Shown: positions 43,691 through 53,159 of the stretch, piece after piece | How positions within the stretch are numbered: the first letter of the stretch is position 1 | How the letters are laid out: every line of letters begins with the position of its first letter | NCBI RefSeq assembly: GCF_963678635.1 | Contig: NW_026970879.1 | Location: 50,048 to 114,047 of the forward strand | DNA length: 64,000 nt | Source of the DNA: Symsagittifera roscoffensis | Lineage: Eukaryota; Xenacoelomorpha; Acoela; Convolutidae | Reading direction: 5' to 3' | The notes under the pieces: generated by a model | Told to the model about the DNA's origin: nothing | The model's input: the letters and a program-made list of their open reading frames with translations, nothing else | Database searches by the model: none | Position numbers and translations under genes: made by a program

Positions 43691-44572
43691 TTATGTTGAT
43701 ACATAAGTATTTAATAAACTAATTCTAGTCATAGATTCTAATGTTATATCACAATCTATATTTTTTTTGCCTATAATACTACTTGTTAATTGGTAGCCAT
43801 TACCAGTACCAATCGGTGATGGTAAACTAGTATTATTAGCAATTGTATTGAAATTAATACTAAATTTTCCATTAGCAATTTCATTATTTATAGAAACATT
43901 ATTCATATATTCTTCTCCTGTTATAACATTAAAAAACTTTATAATAATAACAAAGTTATCATCTATATTAATTTGTCTTATAAATGAAAAATTAAAATTC
44001 CATTGGTGCGATTGACCTAAAGAGGTATTTTCTAAAAAAGTTTCATTTACATTATCCCAAATAGAAGCTTCAGATTGAACAGGCGCCATTCTAGGGAAAA
44101 CAGTAAAAGGTGATGGTGCTATTGTAATGGGCGAAGTATATTTAAATATTTGTTCAGATGTTGGTGTAAAATCTGTTGTTATTATATTATTTGTCATTGG
44201 TTTAATAGAATTACCATCTAATATTTGGACTTGTCCTGAAGTTGCAATAAATTTAGATAAACTGTTTAATGCTAAATTAACATTAATATCTTCAATTTCA
44301 AGATAATTAAGAGAATTATCATAAGGAACTTTATCTGCATCGGGTACTTGAGCATTTTTTAATTTGCCATTGGTATTTAATGTAGCTATACCATCAGATA
44401 TACCACCGTTTAAATTTTTTATTGCATTAATCATATCTCCAAAAGTTGTTTTGTATGATGTTCCAGCTGGATCATTGGAAGTGTCAGTTGTATCAACTAT
44501 ATAATGCGTATCTGTTAATAATAAATTATCACTATCTTTATTTATTAAATCTGTTAATTTTCTGCTTGCCAT
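43691..44572 (-). CDS. Fibre-like structural protein (unit 2)
   Basis: Counterpart of 10734-11615. About ten replacements cluster in the C-terminal half: Pro to Ser in TPTSEQ, Trp to Phe in VFPRM, Ile to Thr in LENTS, a block change at RQINIDDNFV, Thr to Ala and Met to Ile. The N-terminal half with the shaft motif is unchanged. Confidence 0.5.
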   Translation of the reverse strand: MASRKLTDLINKDSDNLLLTDTHYIVDTTDTSNDPAGTSYKTTFGDMINAIKNLNGGISDGIATLNTNGKLKNAQVPDADKVPYDNSLNYLEIEDINVNLALNSLSKFIATSGQVQILDGNSIKPMTNNIITTDFTPTSEQIFKYTSPITIAPSPFTVFPRMAPVQSEASIWDNVNETFLENTSLGQSHQWNFNFSFIRQINIDDNFVIIIKFFNVITGEEYMNNVSINNEIANGKFSINFNTIANNTSLPSPIGTGNGYQLTSSIIGKKNIDCDITLESMTRISLLNTYVST

Positions 44573-44573
44573 T

Positions 44574-45662
44574 TTAATTTCCTATAGGTTTATCATCTAA
44601 ATTATAATTATCATTTGATATAATAACATTATTTTTATTAAATATTTTATTGTTTAAATTTCTAAATGCTTTTGTTGTTGGATTCATAAATATATCATTA
44701 TTTGTAACTTGATTTACTTGCTGCCATTGGTATTGGTGTATATAATAAGATTTAGAATATCCCGCCATATTATCAACAGTAGGAGTTATATTACTCATAG
44801 GAATGCTACTAGTTAATTGAGGGTTAAAATGAGAATTTATTAAAACTTTATACAACGGTAATCTTAACATTTCTGCAATATCTCTTGCTGTTCTTCCAGT
44901 GATTTCATTTTTAGAAGGTATAAATACATAAGTAGAAAAATTAGCTAATTGTTCGATATTCCAACCATTTAAAGTGGCTACATTTTGTACGGCATCTAAT
45001 GGTGAACTTCTCGCTTTACCCGTTTGATAATCATCTAAAACAACAAATAGCCAATAATCTATATTTGCAGATCCTTCGTAAGATTCTATAAGTCTTTCTA
45101 AATTTGAACCACCTGAAATTTTAATTTTAGTGGATACTAATATATTTTCTATATTTATGTCAGTATAAATATTATTGTGTATTGTAATATTTATGGTCGT
45201 TGGGCTTATTACTGTTACAGTATGAAAATCATTAATTATATTGTCACTATAATTTTCAATTAATAAAGGATTGCCTATAGAAGTTGTTATATCTGTATTA
45301 TTTTCAAAAGTAAATGTTTTTCTATTAGGCACTGTTTTGACATTGAATGTACCATTTAAAGATGGAATATCAGAATTTTGTATCATGATATCATTTTGCC
45401 AATTTTGAGTTAAATCGTGGTCTTGTATAGTTGTTGCTGTAATTATGCCATCATTATTAGTCATTTGAGATATATCCAAATTAACTAATGCATTATGTAT
45501 TGATATTTTATCTCCTGTTTTTAAGTTATGATTTGATTCAAAATTTATAGTTATTAAATCGTTATTAACATCTAAACTACTAACATTTAAAGTCGTATTA
45601 AATAAATTAGTATATTGAGGTAAATATTTAATAAGGTGATTAATAATATCTGAAGAAAACAT
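44574..45662 (-). CDS. FCCH-like structural protein, possible tail terminator (unit 2)
   Basis: Counterpart of 11617-12705 with Ile to Thr in NITPTVDN and His to Asn in NKNNVI. Both lie behind the beta modules. Confidence 0.4.
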   Translation of the reverse strand: MFSSDIINHLIKYLPQYTNLFNTTLNVSSLDVNNDLITINFESNHNLKTGDKISIHNALVNLDISQMTNNDGIITATTIQDHDLTQNWQNDIMIQNSDIPSLNGTFNVKTVPNRKTFTFENNTDITTSIGNPLLIENYSDNIINDFHTVTVISPTTINITIHNNIYTDINIENILVSTKIKISGGSNLERLIESYEGSANIDYWLFVVLDDYQTGKARSSPLDAVQNVATLNGWNIEQLANFSTYVFIPSKNEITGRTARDIAEMLRLPLYKVLINSHFNPQLTSSIPMSNITPTVDNMAGYSKSYYIHQYQWQQVNQVTNNDIFMNPTTKAFRNLNNKIFNKNNVIISNDNYNLDDKPIGN

Positions 45663-45718
45663 TTTTTTATAAACTTAATTTTGTATGTTATGGAAATTAT
45701 ATTTTATATACATAAGAA

Positions 45719-45910
45719 TTACAATATCTTAAAATCTTTTAAAAGAGAATGATAAAGTTTTTTTAAAGTTTTTGCTTCATAGTTGATAATTTTATTATCA
45801 TTTTTATATCTAATAATTTTAAATGTATTGTTTGAATAATAAATTGTACTTTTGCTAGATTCACTATGTAATATTTTTATTATTTTCAAATATATTTTTT
45901 TATTATTCAT
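45719..45910 (-). CDS. Small basic hypothetical protein (unit 2)
   Basis: Protein identical to 12762-12953, same ATGA overlap with TerL. Confidence 0.55.
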   Translation of the reverse strand: MNNKKIYLKIIKILHSESSKSTIYYSNNTFKIIRYKNDNKIINYEAKTLKKLYHSLLKDFKIL

Positions 45911-47274
45911 TGAATTATCCTAATGTTTCTTTCTTTTGGTTCAAATAAACACATTATAAAAGCATCTGCTTTATTAGGACTATCTATTTCTCTTTTAGCT
46001 AAATCTTTTTTACTTTCAACTTTTACTCTTCCTGAATTGTCAAAATCTTTTCGAGGTGTACTTAATTCAATAATTAAACTATCAATATCATTTATTAAAG
46101 ATGAAATAGATATTATCATATCTTGGTCTATTTTGTCATATTTATTATTTACAGCATTATATGTATATTTAATTTTATCAGCTATTTCCCACCATGCTTG
46201 AGCTTTTAAATTGGCAAACATATCTATATTTTTGATTTTATCTTTATAAATTTGTTTAGGTCTATTAACACTGGCTCCAGCATTAAATTTGATATGTTTG
46301 ATATTAGTATTTTTATCTAAATTTAAAGAATTTATAGTTGAACCGACTGAAGCACCTACACCGATACTATCATAAATTATTTTGGCATTATGTTGATTGG
46401 CATAATTATAAACTTTCATAGTAGACTTAACTAACTCATCTTCATCAGCTTTCCACTCTTCTATATGATTAATTAATATTCCATATCTACCCACAATAGC
46501 ATTTTTATCTTTCCCATCATCAGCAACATCATAACCAACAAAATTTTGACCTGCGTTTTCAATATTTAAAATTTTATGAGCATCTATACAAGCTAATATC
46601 CATTTTCTTTTTATAAGTGTATCTAAACTTTCGCTTAAAGGAATACCCAAATATATATTATTAAATTCATTTTCATCTAATTCTTTTTTTTCTATATCAA
46701 TTAATGATTTGGCACTTTTACTTAAAAATGGATTATCGTAATAATTTATAATTTTTTTATTTAAATTAACTAATGTTTTATTAACAAAAGTTTTATAAAC
46801 AAAATCGGTGTCGTAGCGTGGATTAAAAACAAATATTAAAAAGCTACCTTGTTTTCTTAAAACTGTTGGTTTAATTAAATTATATTGTTTGCTAGTTAAT
46901 AATTCTGATTCTTCAAAAAATGTAATATCTATACTATCCAAACCTTTAATTTCTGTTAAGTTTCTTTCAATTCCATAAAAAATAAATTGACTGCCGCATT
47001 TTGATTTTATCCCATTAGCTGAAATATCAAAAAAATTAGCTAAATATTGATCTTTATCAAGTATAGTTTTAAATGTTGAAAATACCGATTCTGAAAGTTT
47101 ATTTTGAAAACGCCTTAAACATAATATTCTAACTTTATATTTTGCTGAAATATATAATAAATAGGAACATACATCATATGTTTTTGAACTTAATCTACCA
47201 CCATATAAAACATTTATTTGTTTTAAATTATCCCAAAAACATTTTAAATTTTCATTTAATTGGGTTTGTATCAT
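45907..47274 (-). CDS. terL: Terminase large subunit (unit 2)
   Basis: Counterpart of 12950-14317 with one replacement, His to Tyr in NYYDNPF, and some silent changes. All ATPase and nuclease motifs are unchanged. Confidence 0.93.
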   Translation of the reverse strand: MIQTQLNENLKCFWDNLKQINVLYGGRLSSKTYDVCSYLLYISAKYKVRILCLRRFQNKLSESVFSTFKTILDKDQYLANFFDISANGIKSKCGSQFIFYGIERNLTEIKGLDSIDITFFEESELLTSKQYNLIKPTVLRKQGSFLIFVFNPRYDTDFVYKTFVNKTLVNLNKKIINYYDNPFLSKSAKSLIDIEKKELDENEFNNIYLGIPLSESLDTLIKRKWILACIDAHKILNIENAGQNFVGYDVADDGKDKNAIVGRYGILINHIEEWKADEDELVKSTMKVYNYANQHNAKIIYDSIGVGASVGSTINSLNLDKNTNIKHIKFNAGASVNRPKQIYKDKIKNIDMFANLKAQAWWEIADKIKYTYNAVNNKYDKIDQDMIISISSLINDIDSLIIELSTPRKDFDNSGRVKVESKKDLAKREIDSPNKADAFIMCLFEPKERNIRIIQ

Positions 47275-47280
47275 TGATAT

Positions 47281-48390
47281 TTAAATTTTTCCTACAACTT
47301 CCACTATCATTGAACACTCTGATAAATTGTTATTACCCATATACCAATAAGTAATGTTACCGCCCGTGATTCTTAATTCAATTAAAATGTCAATATTCGC
47401 TTGAACAAATGCAAAACTTGGCACACAATTAACATTTAAACTTTGATTTTGTGAGGCAAAAGTTGAAGCATAAGTACCTACTTGAACTATTGAACTTGTT
47501 GTAACATCATATAGACTAAACCCCAAAAACGGACTGTTACCAATCGTACTAACAAAACCGGTAATTTTATAATAATATCCAGCTTTAAGTTTAACTCTTC
47601 CTTTACAATGAACACCGTTATTTGTTGTATAAGTAAGTGTTCCTAAAGTTTGTAAATTTGCTGGATCAATATGAATTCTTGTGGTGTTAAATGGGCAATG
47701 ATCTCCAATATTTTTATAAGAACTTGTAGAAGCTGTTAGTTTATAAATACCATAACTAATTAATTCATTTTTTGCAAGTTTTTTATCATCAAGTTCATCA
47801 ATAGCTTCTTGAACATTCGTTCCAGTAATAGTACCATATGGGATATTAGATATATAAGTTGCTGCAGTGGGTGCCGTATCTACATATATATCTATAATAA
47901 TAATTTGAGCTTTTGTAACATCATTAGAAAATTTAATATTTTCGCCGGATTTGACTGGAATATTACCATCATTTACAATTAAATTACCATCAGAAATAAT
48001 ATTAAAATAATCTCCATTAAAATAACTTGTAACACTATCAATATATACATTTCCTGTAGAATTACCTGTTAAGTCTGCATTACCAGACAAACCACCTCTG
48101 AATTTTGATGTTCCTGCAGTAGCATTATTTATATAATTTACAATAGCTCTTTCACTGACTATTGAAGTTGCAGAATTGTTAATCATTGTTGCATCATCTG
48201 AAACTCTTGTAGCATCTAATAATTTGTCAGCAGTTTGTGCTACAATATCACTATCTACTGCAATATCTAATTGTCTTGCAATAATTTTTGCATTTGAATC
48301 TAATGCAGCTACTCCATTTGGTTGTCCTTTTTCATCTGGAGAAATACCGCCGCCGCCAGAACCTGATAATTTTTTAGTTAAATTACTCAT
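47281..48390 (-). CDS. Glycine-hinge fibre protein (unit 2)
   Basis: Protein identical to 14324-15433; two silent changes in the glycine hinge codons. Its constancy contrasts with the variable fibre at 43691-44572. Confidence 0.55.
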   Translation of the reverse strand: MSNLTKKLSGSGGGGISPDEKGQPNGVAALDSNAKIIARQLDIAVDSDIVAQTADKLLDATRVSDDATMINNSATSIVSERAIVNYINNATAGTSKFRGGLSGNADLTGNSTGNVYIDSVTSYFNGDYFNIISDGNLIVNDGNIPVKSGENIKFSNDVTKAQIIIIDIYVDTAPTAATYISNIPYGTITGTNVQEAIDELDDKKLAKNELISYGIYKLTASTSSYKNIGDHCPFNTTRIHIDPANLQTLGTLTYTTNNGVHCKGRVKLKAGYYYKITGFVSTIGNSPFLGFSLYDVTTSSIVQVGTYASTFASQNQSLNVNCVPSFAFVQANIDILIELRITGGNITYWYMGNNNLSECSMIVEVVGKI

Positions 48391-48401
48391 TATTAAACCC
48401 T

Positions 48402-48680
48402 TTAAGTTGTTGTAGAAAAATCTATCGAAGTGGCTTCATTAGGATCTTGAACTATTAGTTGATATTCAGCATTTGCCTCTAATTCTATTATGACAGTATC
48501 ATTTTGAGTATAACTAAAATCATCATCGGTTAATTGATTAAACCATGTTGTCCCATAACGACTTAAAAATTTGACAATTCCAGTTCCAAAATTTCCATTC
48601 ATATAAACAGTTAAATTACCGCCTTTATGTTTAAAAATTTCTGATTCGGGTGTTGATTCGTTTAATGTAAATAATGCCAT
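48402..48680 (-). CDS. Small beta-structured virion protein candidate (unit 2)
   Basis: Protein identical to 15445-15723. Confidence 0.45.
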   Translation of the reverse strand: MALFTLNESTPESEIFKHKGGNLTVYMNGNFGTGIVKFLSRYGTTWFNQLTDDDFSYTQNDTVIIELEANAEYQLIVQDPNEATSIDFSTTT

Positions 48681-48683
48681 TTT

Positions 48684-49103
48684 TTATACCTTATTTTTAT
48701 CTTTATAAAAATCATTTAAATTTAATGTTTGTGGTGTCATTGTACCATCAGAAGATTGTAAGTCAATATTAACATCTTGTTTTTCTTTCCAACCTGCTTG
48801 AGTTTTAAGATAAAAGATTGCTGAGGCAGTATCTCCATTAATTGCTTTTTGTAATAATCCTTGCCCAACAGAAGAAATAGCTTTTGATTTTCCTTTTTTA
48901 TAATGTTCAAAAACTTCTGGTTGTCTTTCCATAATAGCATAAAAAGTATTTCTAACCATACCAAAATAATCAGCTATTTGTTTAATAGATAAGACACTTG
49001 CTAATGCTTCTACTTGCATAATTTCGGCATCATTTAAAACTTTTTGAGGTTTTCCGCCATTTTCACCTTGTTTATTTTTTTTAGTTTTTTGTATTTTTTG
49101 CAT
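48684..49103 (-). CDS. terS: Terminase small subunit (unit 2)
   Basis: Protein identical to 15727-16146, with the same AAAGGA site. Both units should thus recognise the same packaging site. Confidence 0.85.
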   Translation of the reverse strand: MQKIQKTKKNKQGENGGKPQKVLNDAEIMQVEALASVLSIKQIADYFGMVRNTFYAIMERQPEVFEHYKKGKSKAISSVGQGLLQKAINGDTASAIFYLKTQAGWKEKQDVNIDLQSSDGTMTPQTLNLNDFYKDKNKV

Positions 49104-49134
49104 TTTTTATCCTTTTAATATTTATCAAAATTTA

Positions 49135-49455
49135 TTAAAAATTTTTACTAAAAAAATCAAAATATTTAGTTTGTTTATAATTGTTTGCTATTTGTATTGG
49201 ATCTATTTGAATATTTTTTTGTTTATTTATTTTATATCTTTTCATTTTTATATTTTGATCATAAACAATTTTAAAATTTTTTAATTTTTTAATCATTTCC
49301 ATATTTAATTTTTTTACTATTCTGCCTTTTGAAAATTCTTTTAAAGGTTGAATATTAGACAAATTTATTAATTTTATTAATGTCATATGAGAGCACCCAA
49401 TTATTGGGCTTGCTTCAGCTATTTTATAATTTATGTTCATATTTTTTTTATTCAT
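49135..49455 (-). CDS. Small HTH-type DNA-binding protein (unit 2)
   Basis: Protein identical to 16178-16498. Confidence 0.5.
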   Translation of the reverse strand: MNKKNMNINYKIAEASPIIGCSHMTLIKLINLSNIQPLKEFSKGRIVKKLNMEMIKKLKNFKIVYDQNIKMKRYKINKQKNIQIDPIQIANNYKQTKYFDFFSKNF

Positions 49456-49667
49456 TATATATTAATATCATATAAATGATTTATTTTTAATTGATTATTA
49501 CTAATTTCAATTATTTTTCTTAATGCTGGAGTTTGTAAATTGCCTTGATTTTTCACAAAAACTCTATATAAATTTTGATAATGTATTTTTGTTTTTTTGC
49601 TTAATTCATTTAAATTATTGCAATTAGTTTTTTGTAAAATAAAGTTTAAATTTTCTGTTTTATCCAT
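49455..49667 (-). CDS. XRE/Cro-like regulator (unit 2)
   Basis: Protein identical to 16498-16710; both units should share regulatory specificity. Confidence 0.6.
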   Translation of the reverse strand: MDKTENLNFILQKTNCNNLNELSKKTKIHYQNLYRVFVKNQGNLQTPALRKIIEISNNQLKINHLYDINI

Positions 49668-49699
49668 TTTTATATTTGTTTTTGTGTAAATATGTAATT

Positions 49700-49708
49700 A
49701 TTATAACA
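49700..49708 (-). promoter_or_regulatory. Leftward extended -10 promoter (unit 2)
   Basis: TGTTATAAT on the minus strand, identical to unit 1. Confidence 0.5.
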
Positions 49709-49814
49709 TAATATATCAATATATAAAGATATAAATCAATAAAATATTCTTAATAATTAATTATACAATTATTTTTAAAAAATAATGTAATATTATTTAA
49801 TATTTTTTTACTTA

Positions 49815-49823
49815 TGATATAAT
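49815..49823 (+). promoter_or_regulatory. Rightward extended -10 promoter (unit 2)
   Basis: TGATATAAT, identical to unit 1; the base after the -10 region differs (TAATTAAA instead of TAATTCAA). Confidence 0.5.
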
Positions 49824-49854
49824 TAAATTATTTGTTAATAATTTTTAAAAAAAA

Positions 49855-50388
49855 ATGAAAAGAATTATAATTATTGTTACATGTTTATTACTTTATTCAT
49901 GTGGTCAAATGGATAAACTCATACCGAGTTTTGGATATAATAAAGATAATCAATCTACTTCTAGTTCTGATACTTTAAGTCAATCTATAGGTTATGCTAG
50001 TGTATCTGCCACATTAGGGGAAAACCAATCTAAAAGTTATAATAAATCAAATATTACATCCAATGATTTAAATAATGAAATGGAACTTGCACAAAATACT
50101 AGTGAAACCAATTTTGGTGGTTCTCATGTTGATAATAGTAAAAAAAAAATAATATCGAATACTAACAAAGATAATGAAGAAACATTTTATCGTAGTTCGG
50201 CTAATCAAATTATTTATAATAGAATGACATTATTTGAATTATTATGTATTTTATGTTTTATGGCATTTGTTGCTGGTGTTATAACTTATAGTGCTTATCA
50301 TGTCGGCTTTATAACTGGGAAATTAAAAAATAAAATGAATAATATAAAAAATAAATATAATAATTGTAAAAAAAATAATGAGGTATAA
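49855..50388 (+). CDS. Lipoprotein, candidate u-spanin (unit 2)
   Basis: Counterpart of 16897-17430 with Lys3 to Arg, Ala to Glu in NTSETN and Leu to Phe in HVGFITG. Lipobox Cys16 and the C-terminal membrane segment are kept. Confidence 0.5.
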   Translation: MKRIIIIVTCLLLYSCGQMDKLIPSFGYNKDNQSTSSSDTLSQSIGYASVSATLGENQSKSYNKSNITSNDLNNEMELAQNTSETNFGGSHVDNSKKKIISNTNKDNEETFYRSSANQIIYNRMTLFELLCILCFMAFVAGVITYSAYHVGFITGKLKNKMNNIKNKYNNCKKNNEV

Positions 50389-50389
50389 A

Positions 50390-50776
50390 ATGCTTAAAAA
50401 AGAAAATAAAATTATAATTTTAATACTAACAATTATTTGTGTTATATGGTTATTTATAGGAATTTATCATTTAATAATAAAACAATCAATAAATACATAT
50501 ATCGCAGATGTATTACTTAATTCTTTATCATTATTTTATATATATAAAATTATAAAAGATAATAATTTTATAGGCAATATAAAATTAAAATTTTCATTAT
50601 TTTTTTTATTTAATGGGGTATTTTTTTTATTATGGAATTGTGTTACATTAATATTAAATAATAATATAGAAAGTTTTGATACATTTTATTTTTTTTCTGA
50701 TTTTTTAATGATTATTTTATCATTATTATTATGTGATAAAGATATATGTATTAAAATTCAAAAATTTTTTAAATGA
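50390..50776 (+). CDS. Small polytopic membrane protein, four segments (unit 2)
   Basis: Counterpart of 17432-17818 with about six replacements (IADVLLNSLSLF instead of IADLLLSPLSLF, Thr to Ile, Met to Ile, Leu to Phe). All keep hydrophobicity. Confidence 0.6.
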   Translation: MLKKENKIIILILTIICVIWLFIGIYHLIIKQSINTYIADVLLNSLSLFYIYKIIKDNNFIGNIKLKFSLFFLFNGVFFLLWNCVTLILNNNIESFDTFYFFSDFLMIILSLLLCDKDICIKIQKFFK

Positions 50777-51255
50777 GAAATAATAAAAATAAATTATATA
50801 TAATTGATATTGGATGTATTATCTTATTAATTATCAAATTAACAAAAATCATTATGGGAATTAAAGTGATGTTGACAAAATATCCAATTAAAGAAAATAT
50901 AATTATCACTATATGTGCTACAGGATCATTTTTTTGGTTTTGTTATTTTATAAAAAATACTCAAGTTTATATTTTTATTGAATCCATAGAATCAATATTA
51001 ACATTTGTATTATTTACATTACTTGGTATATATATTGTTTATAAAAATTTATATTTAAAAATAAACATTACAATTTTTTATTCAATAGTATTAATTGCAA
51101 TTGGTTTTATAGATGCTTTACTTGATATATCAATTTTAAATAACTTAACATCTTATGATAGTTCAGTTACTTATGCCATTATATGCGATACTTTTTATAT
51201 TATTGCTGGAATTATTTTATTATTTTTATTAATAAATCATCAAAAAAATAAATAA
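50773..51255 (+). CDS. Small polytopic membrane protein, five segments (unit 2)
   Basis: Protein identical to 17815-18297; one silent change seen near 50907. Confidence 0.6.
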   Translation: MRNNKNKLYIIDIGCIILLIIKLTKIIMGIKVMLTKYPIKENIIITICATGSFFWFCYFIKNTQVYIFIESIESILTFVLFTLLGIYIVYKNLYLKINITIFYSIVLIAIGFIDALLDISILNNLTSYDSSVTYAIICDTFYIIAGIILLFLLINHQKNK

Positions 51256-51352
51256 AATCAAATCAAACCAAATCAAATATTATCAAAATACATTACAAAT
51301 TTTAAAAGTAATGGTGTTTCTTAAACCTTTATAATTCAATATATTTAAAGAA

Positions 51353-51394
51353 TATGGCACATAGTGGCATATTAATAGTAATAGTATGGCACAT
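51353..51394. repeat. TATGGCACAT direct repeats (unit 2)
   Basis: Same pair and spacing as 18395-18436. Confidence 0.5.
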
Positions 51395-51647
51395 TTTAAT
51401 TAAAACCATAAAAATACAAAAATACTTATGGAATATTAAAACTATTCAAAATAATAAAAATAATTAAGATGTGTAAATCCACTACACTCAATAATTTTAA
51501 TTATAGCATTTAAATTGATTTTAAGGCTCATTCATGGCTTTTTTATTCATTTTATAACACTATGTATAACAAATAAATTATCAATCAACCTTGATACCTT
51601 TATGTTGATTTTTAAATATTATCCAAAAAAATAATTTTATATTTTAT

Positions 51648-51978
51648 CATAAACCCTATAAAAACATAGATTTGTGTTTATGATGTGTTTATTGAAGCTA
51701 TATAAATCAATGCTTTTAAGACATTTTTATTTCATAAAAACATAAAAACATAACCCCCTATATATATAATTTATATATTTATATATATATATATATGTAT
51801 TTATGTGTTTATTGTAATATTTATTTTTAATATTATTTTAATGTTTATATTTATATTTATATATATATATTTATATTATTATACGGGGGTTATGTTTTTA
51901 TGGGTTTATTGGGTAAAAATGTTTAAAAATTCCTTTATTTATATAGCTTTCAATAAACACAAATATTTGGGTTTTATG
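51648..51978. repeat. Large nested inverted repeat (unit 2)
   Basis: Inner arms at 51741-51758 and 51885-51902, middle arms at 51684-51707 and 51937-51960, unchanged from unit 1. Confidence 0.7.
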
Positions 51979-52022
51979 TGTGTTTATATATGTTTTTATT
52001 AGAAAATAAAGCAAAAATTTGT

Positions 52023-52060
52023 TTATTTAATTTTAATATTCATTATTTAATTTTAATATT
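52023..52060. repeat. 18-bp direct repeat pair (unit 2)
   Basis: Same repeat and 20-base period as 19065-19102. Confidence 0.45.
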
Positions 52061-52123
52061 TGTTATCTCATAATGTTGATTATTTAATAATATTTATTAT
52101 TTTATAATATTTAAATATTTTTG

Positions 52124-52152
52124 TTGACTTTTAGTTTTTAGTTAAATATACT
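52124..52152 (+). promoter_or_regulatory. Replication operon promoter (unit 2)
   Basis: TTGACT-17-TATACT, followed by the same ATCAA-5-TTGAT dyad. Confidence 0.7.
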
Positions 52153-52207
52153 AGTGATATCAAATTGGTTGATAGTAAAGTGTTGGATCTTTGCTAACAA
52201 TTTTTTT

Positions 52208-52245
52208 TTGGGGTGAGGTCTTATCCACCTATCCAACCACCCCAA
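52208..52245 (+). promoter_or_regulatory. Hairpin in the primase leader (unit 2)
   Basis: TTGGGGTG and CACCCCAA stem as at 19250-19287. Confidence 0.5.
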
Positions 52246-52260
52246 TTAGGATAATTTCTT

Positions 52261-53133
52261 ATGAATATAAATAAATTTAACCAATTTATGCTCGATATTG
52301 GTTATATATTGCCAAAAAATTTTAATTATAATATTACGATTGAATCAATATATAGATTTGCTGATATAAATAAAATTTCAAATAATAAAAATTTATGGAT
52401 AAAAAATATAGATAATAATAAATTTGTTTTTGGTGATTGGTCAACAGATCAAAAATATATTTATATTGATAGTGAAAAACAAAGTCTAGAAAAAATAGAA
52501 TTTAATAATATTGAATATAAAAAAGCAAAAATTGAAAAAGAAAATATACAAATTCAAAAATCAAAAAGTTTAAAAAAATTTTATAATAATTTACCTTATG
52601 CCAATAATAATCACCCATATTTAATTAAAAAGAAAATTAAAAACCATAAAATGTTGCGTCAAAAAGATAATATGTTGGTAATTCCTTTGTTTGGAATAGA
52701 AAAAAATTTTATTGGAGTAATTCAATCATTGCAATATATTTGTAATAATGGTTCTAAAATATTTGCAAAAGGAGCTAAATTTCAAGGTTCTTGGCTTCCA
52801 TTAAACGAATCTTCTAATAAAAATTTTATATTTTGCGAGGGTTTTGCCACAGGAAGTAGTATATTAAATGAAGTAGAAAAAAATAAAATAGATGTTACAG
52901 TCATAAGTTGTTTTAATTCAAGCAATATTATTAATATTGTTAAATTTATTAATTATCAATATAACGATGCCAATCTTTATATATATGCTGATAATGATAT
53001 TCATAATGGTGGTTTAAATTTTGCAAAAAAAACACAACAATGTATTTCTAAAGTAAAAATAATCTTACCCCCTTTAACGGAGGAACAAAAACACAATGGT
53101 TTAAGTGACTGGAATGATTATTTAAATTGTTAA
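52261..53133 (+). CDS. Toprim-domain primase (unit 2)
   Basis: Protein identical to 19303-20175. A silent C/T change near 52675 is the last difference between the units that I could find toward the right. Confidence 0.8.
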   Translation: MNINKFNQFMLDIGYILPKNFNYNITIESIYRFADINKISNNKNLWIKNIDNNKFVFGDWSTDQKYIYIDSEKQSLEKIEFNNIEYKKAKIEKENIQIQKSKSLKKFYNNLPYANNNHPYLIKKKIKNHKMLRQKDNMLVIPLFGIEKNFIGVIQSLQYICNNGSKIFAKGAKFQGSWLPLNESSNKNFIFCEGFATGSSILNEVEKNKIDVTVISCFNSSNIINIVKFINYQYNDANLYIYADNDIHNGGLNFAKKTQQCISKVKIILPPLTEEQKHNGLSDWNDYLNC

Positions 53134-53159
53134 TTTGTAAAATAAAAAAAGGATAAAAA

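Larger units (their letters stand above)
49668..49854. promoter_or_regulatory. Divergent control region (unit 2)
   Basis: 187 bases, one more than in unit 1 because of an extra T just before the lipoprotein gene. Both extended -10 elements are kept. Confidence 0.6.
51256..52260. other. 1-kb gene-free region, candidate origin (unit 2)
   Basis: Same 1,005 bases as 18298-19302 with one change seen (GGTGTTT for GGTATTT near 51315). All repeats and the promoter are kept. Confidence 0.6.
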
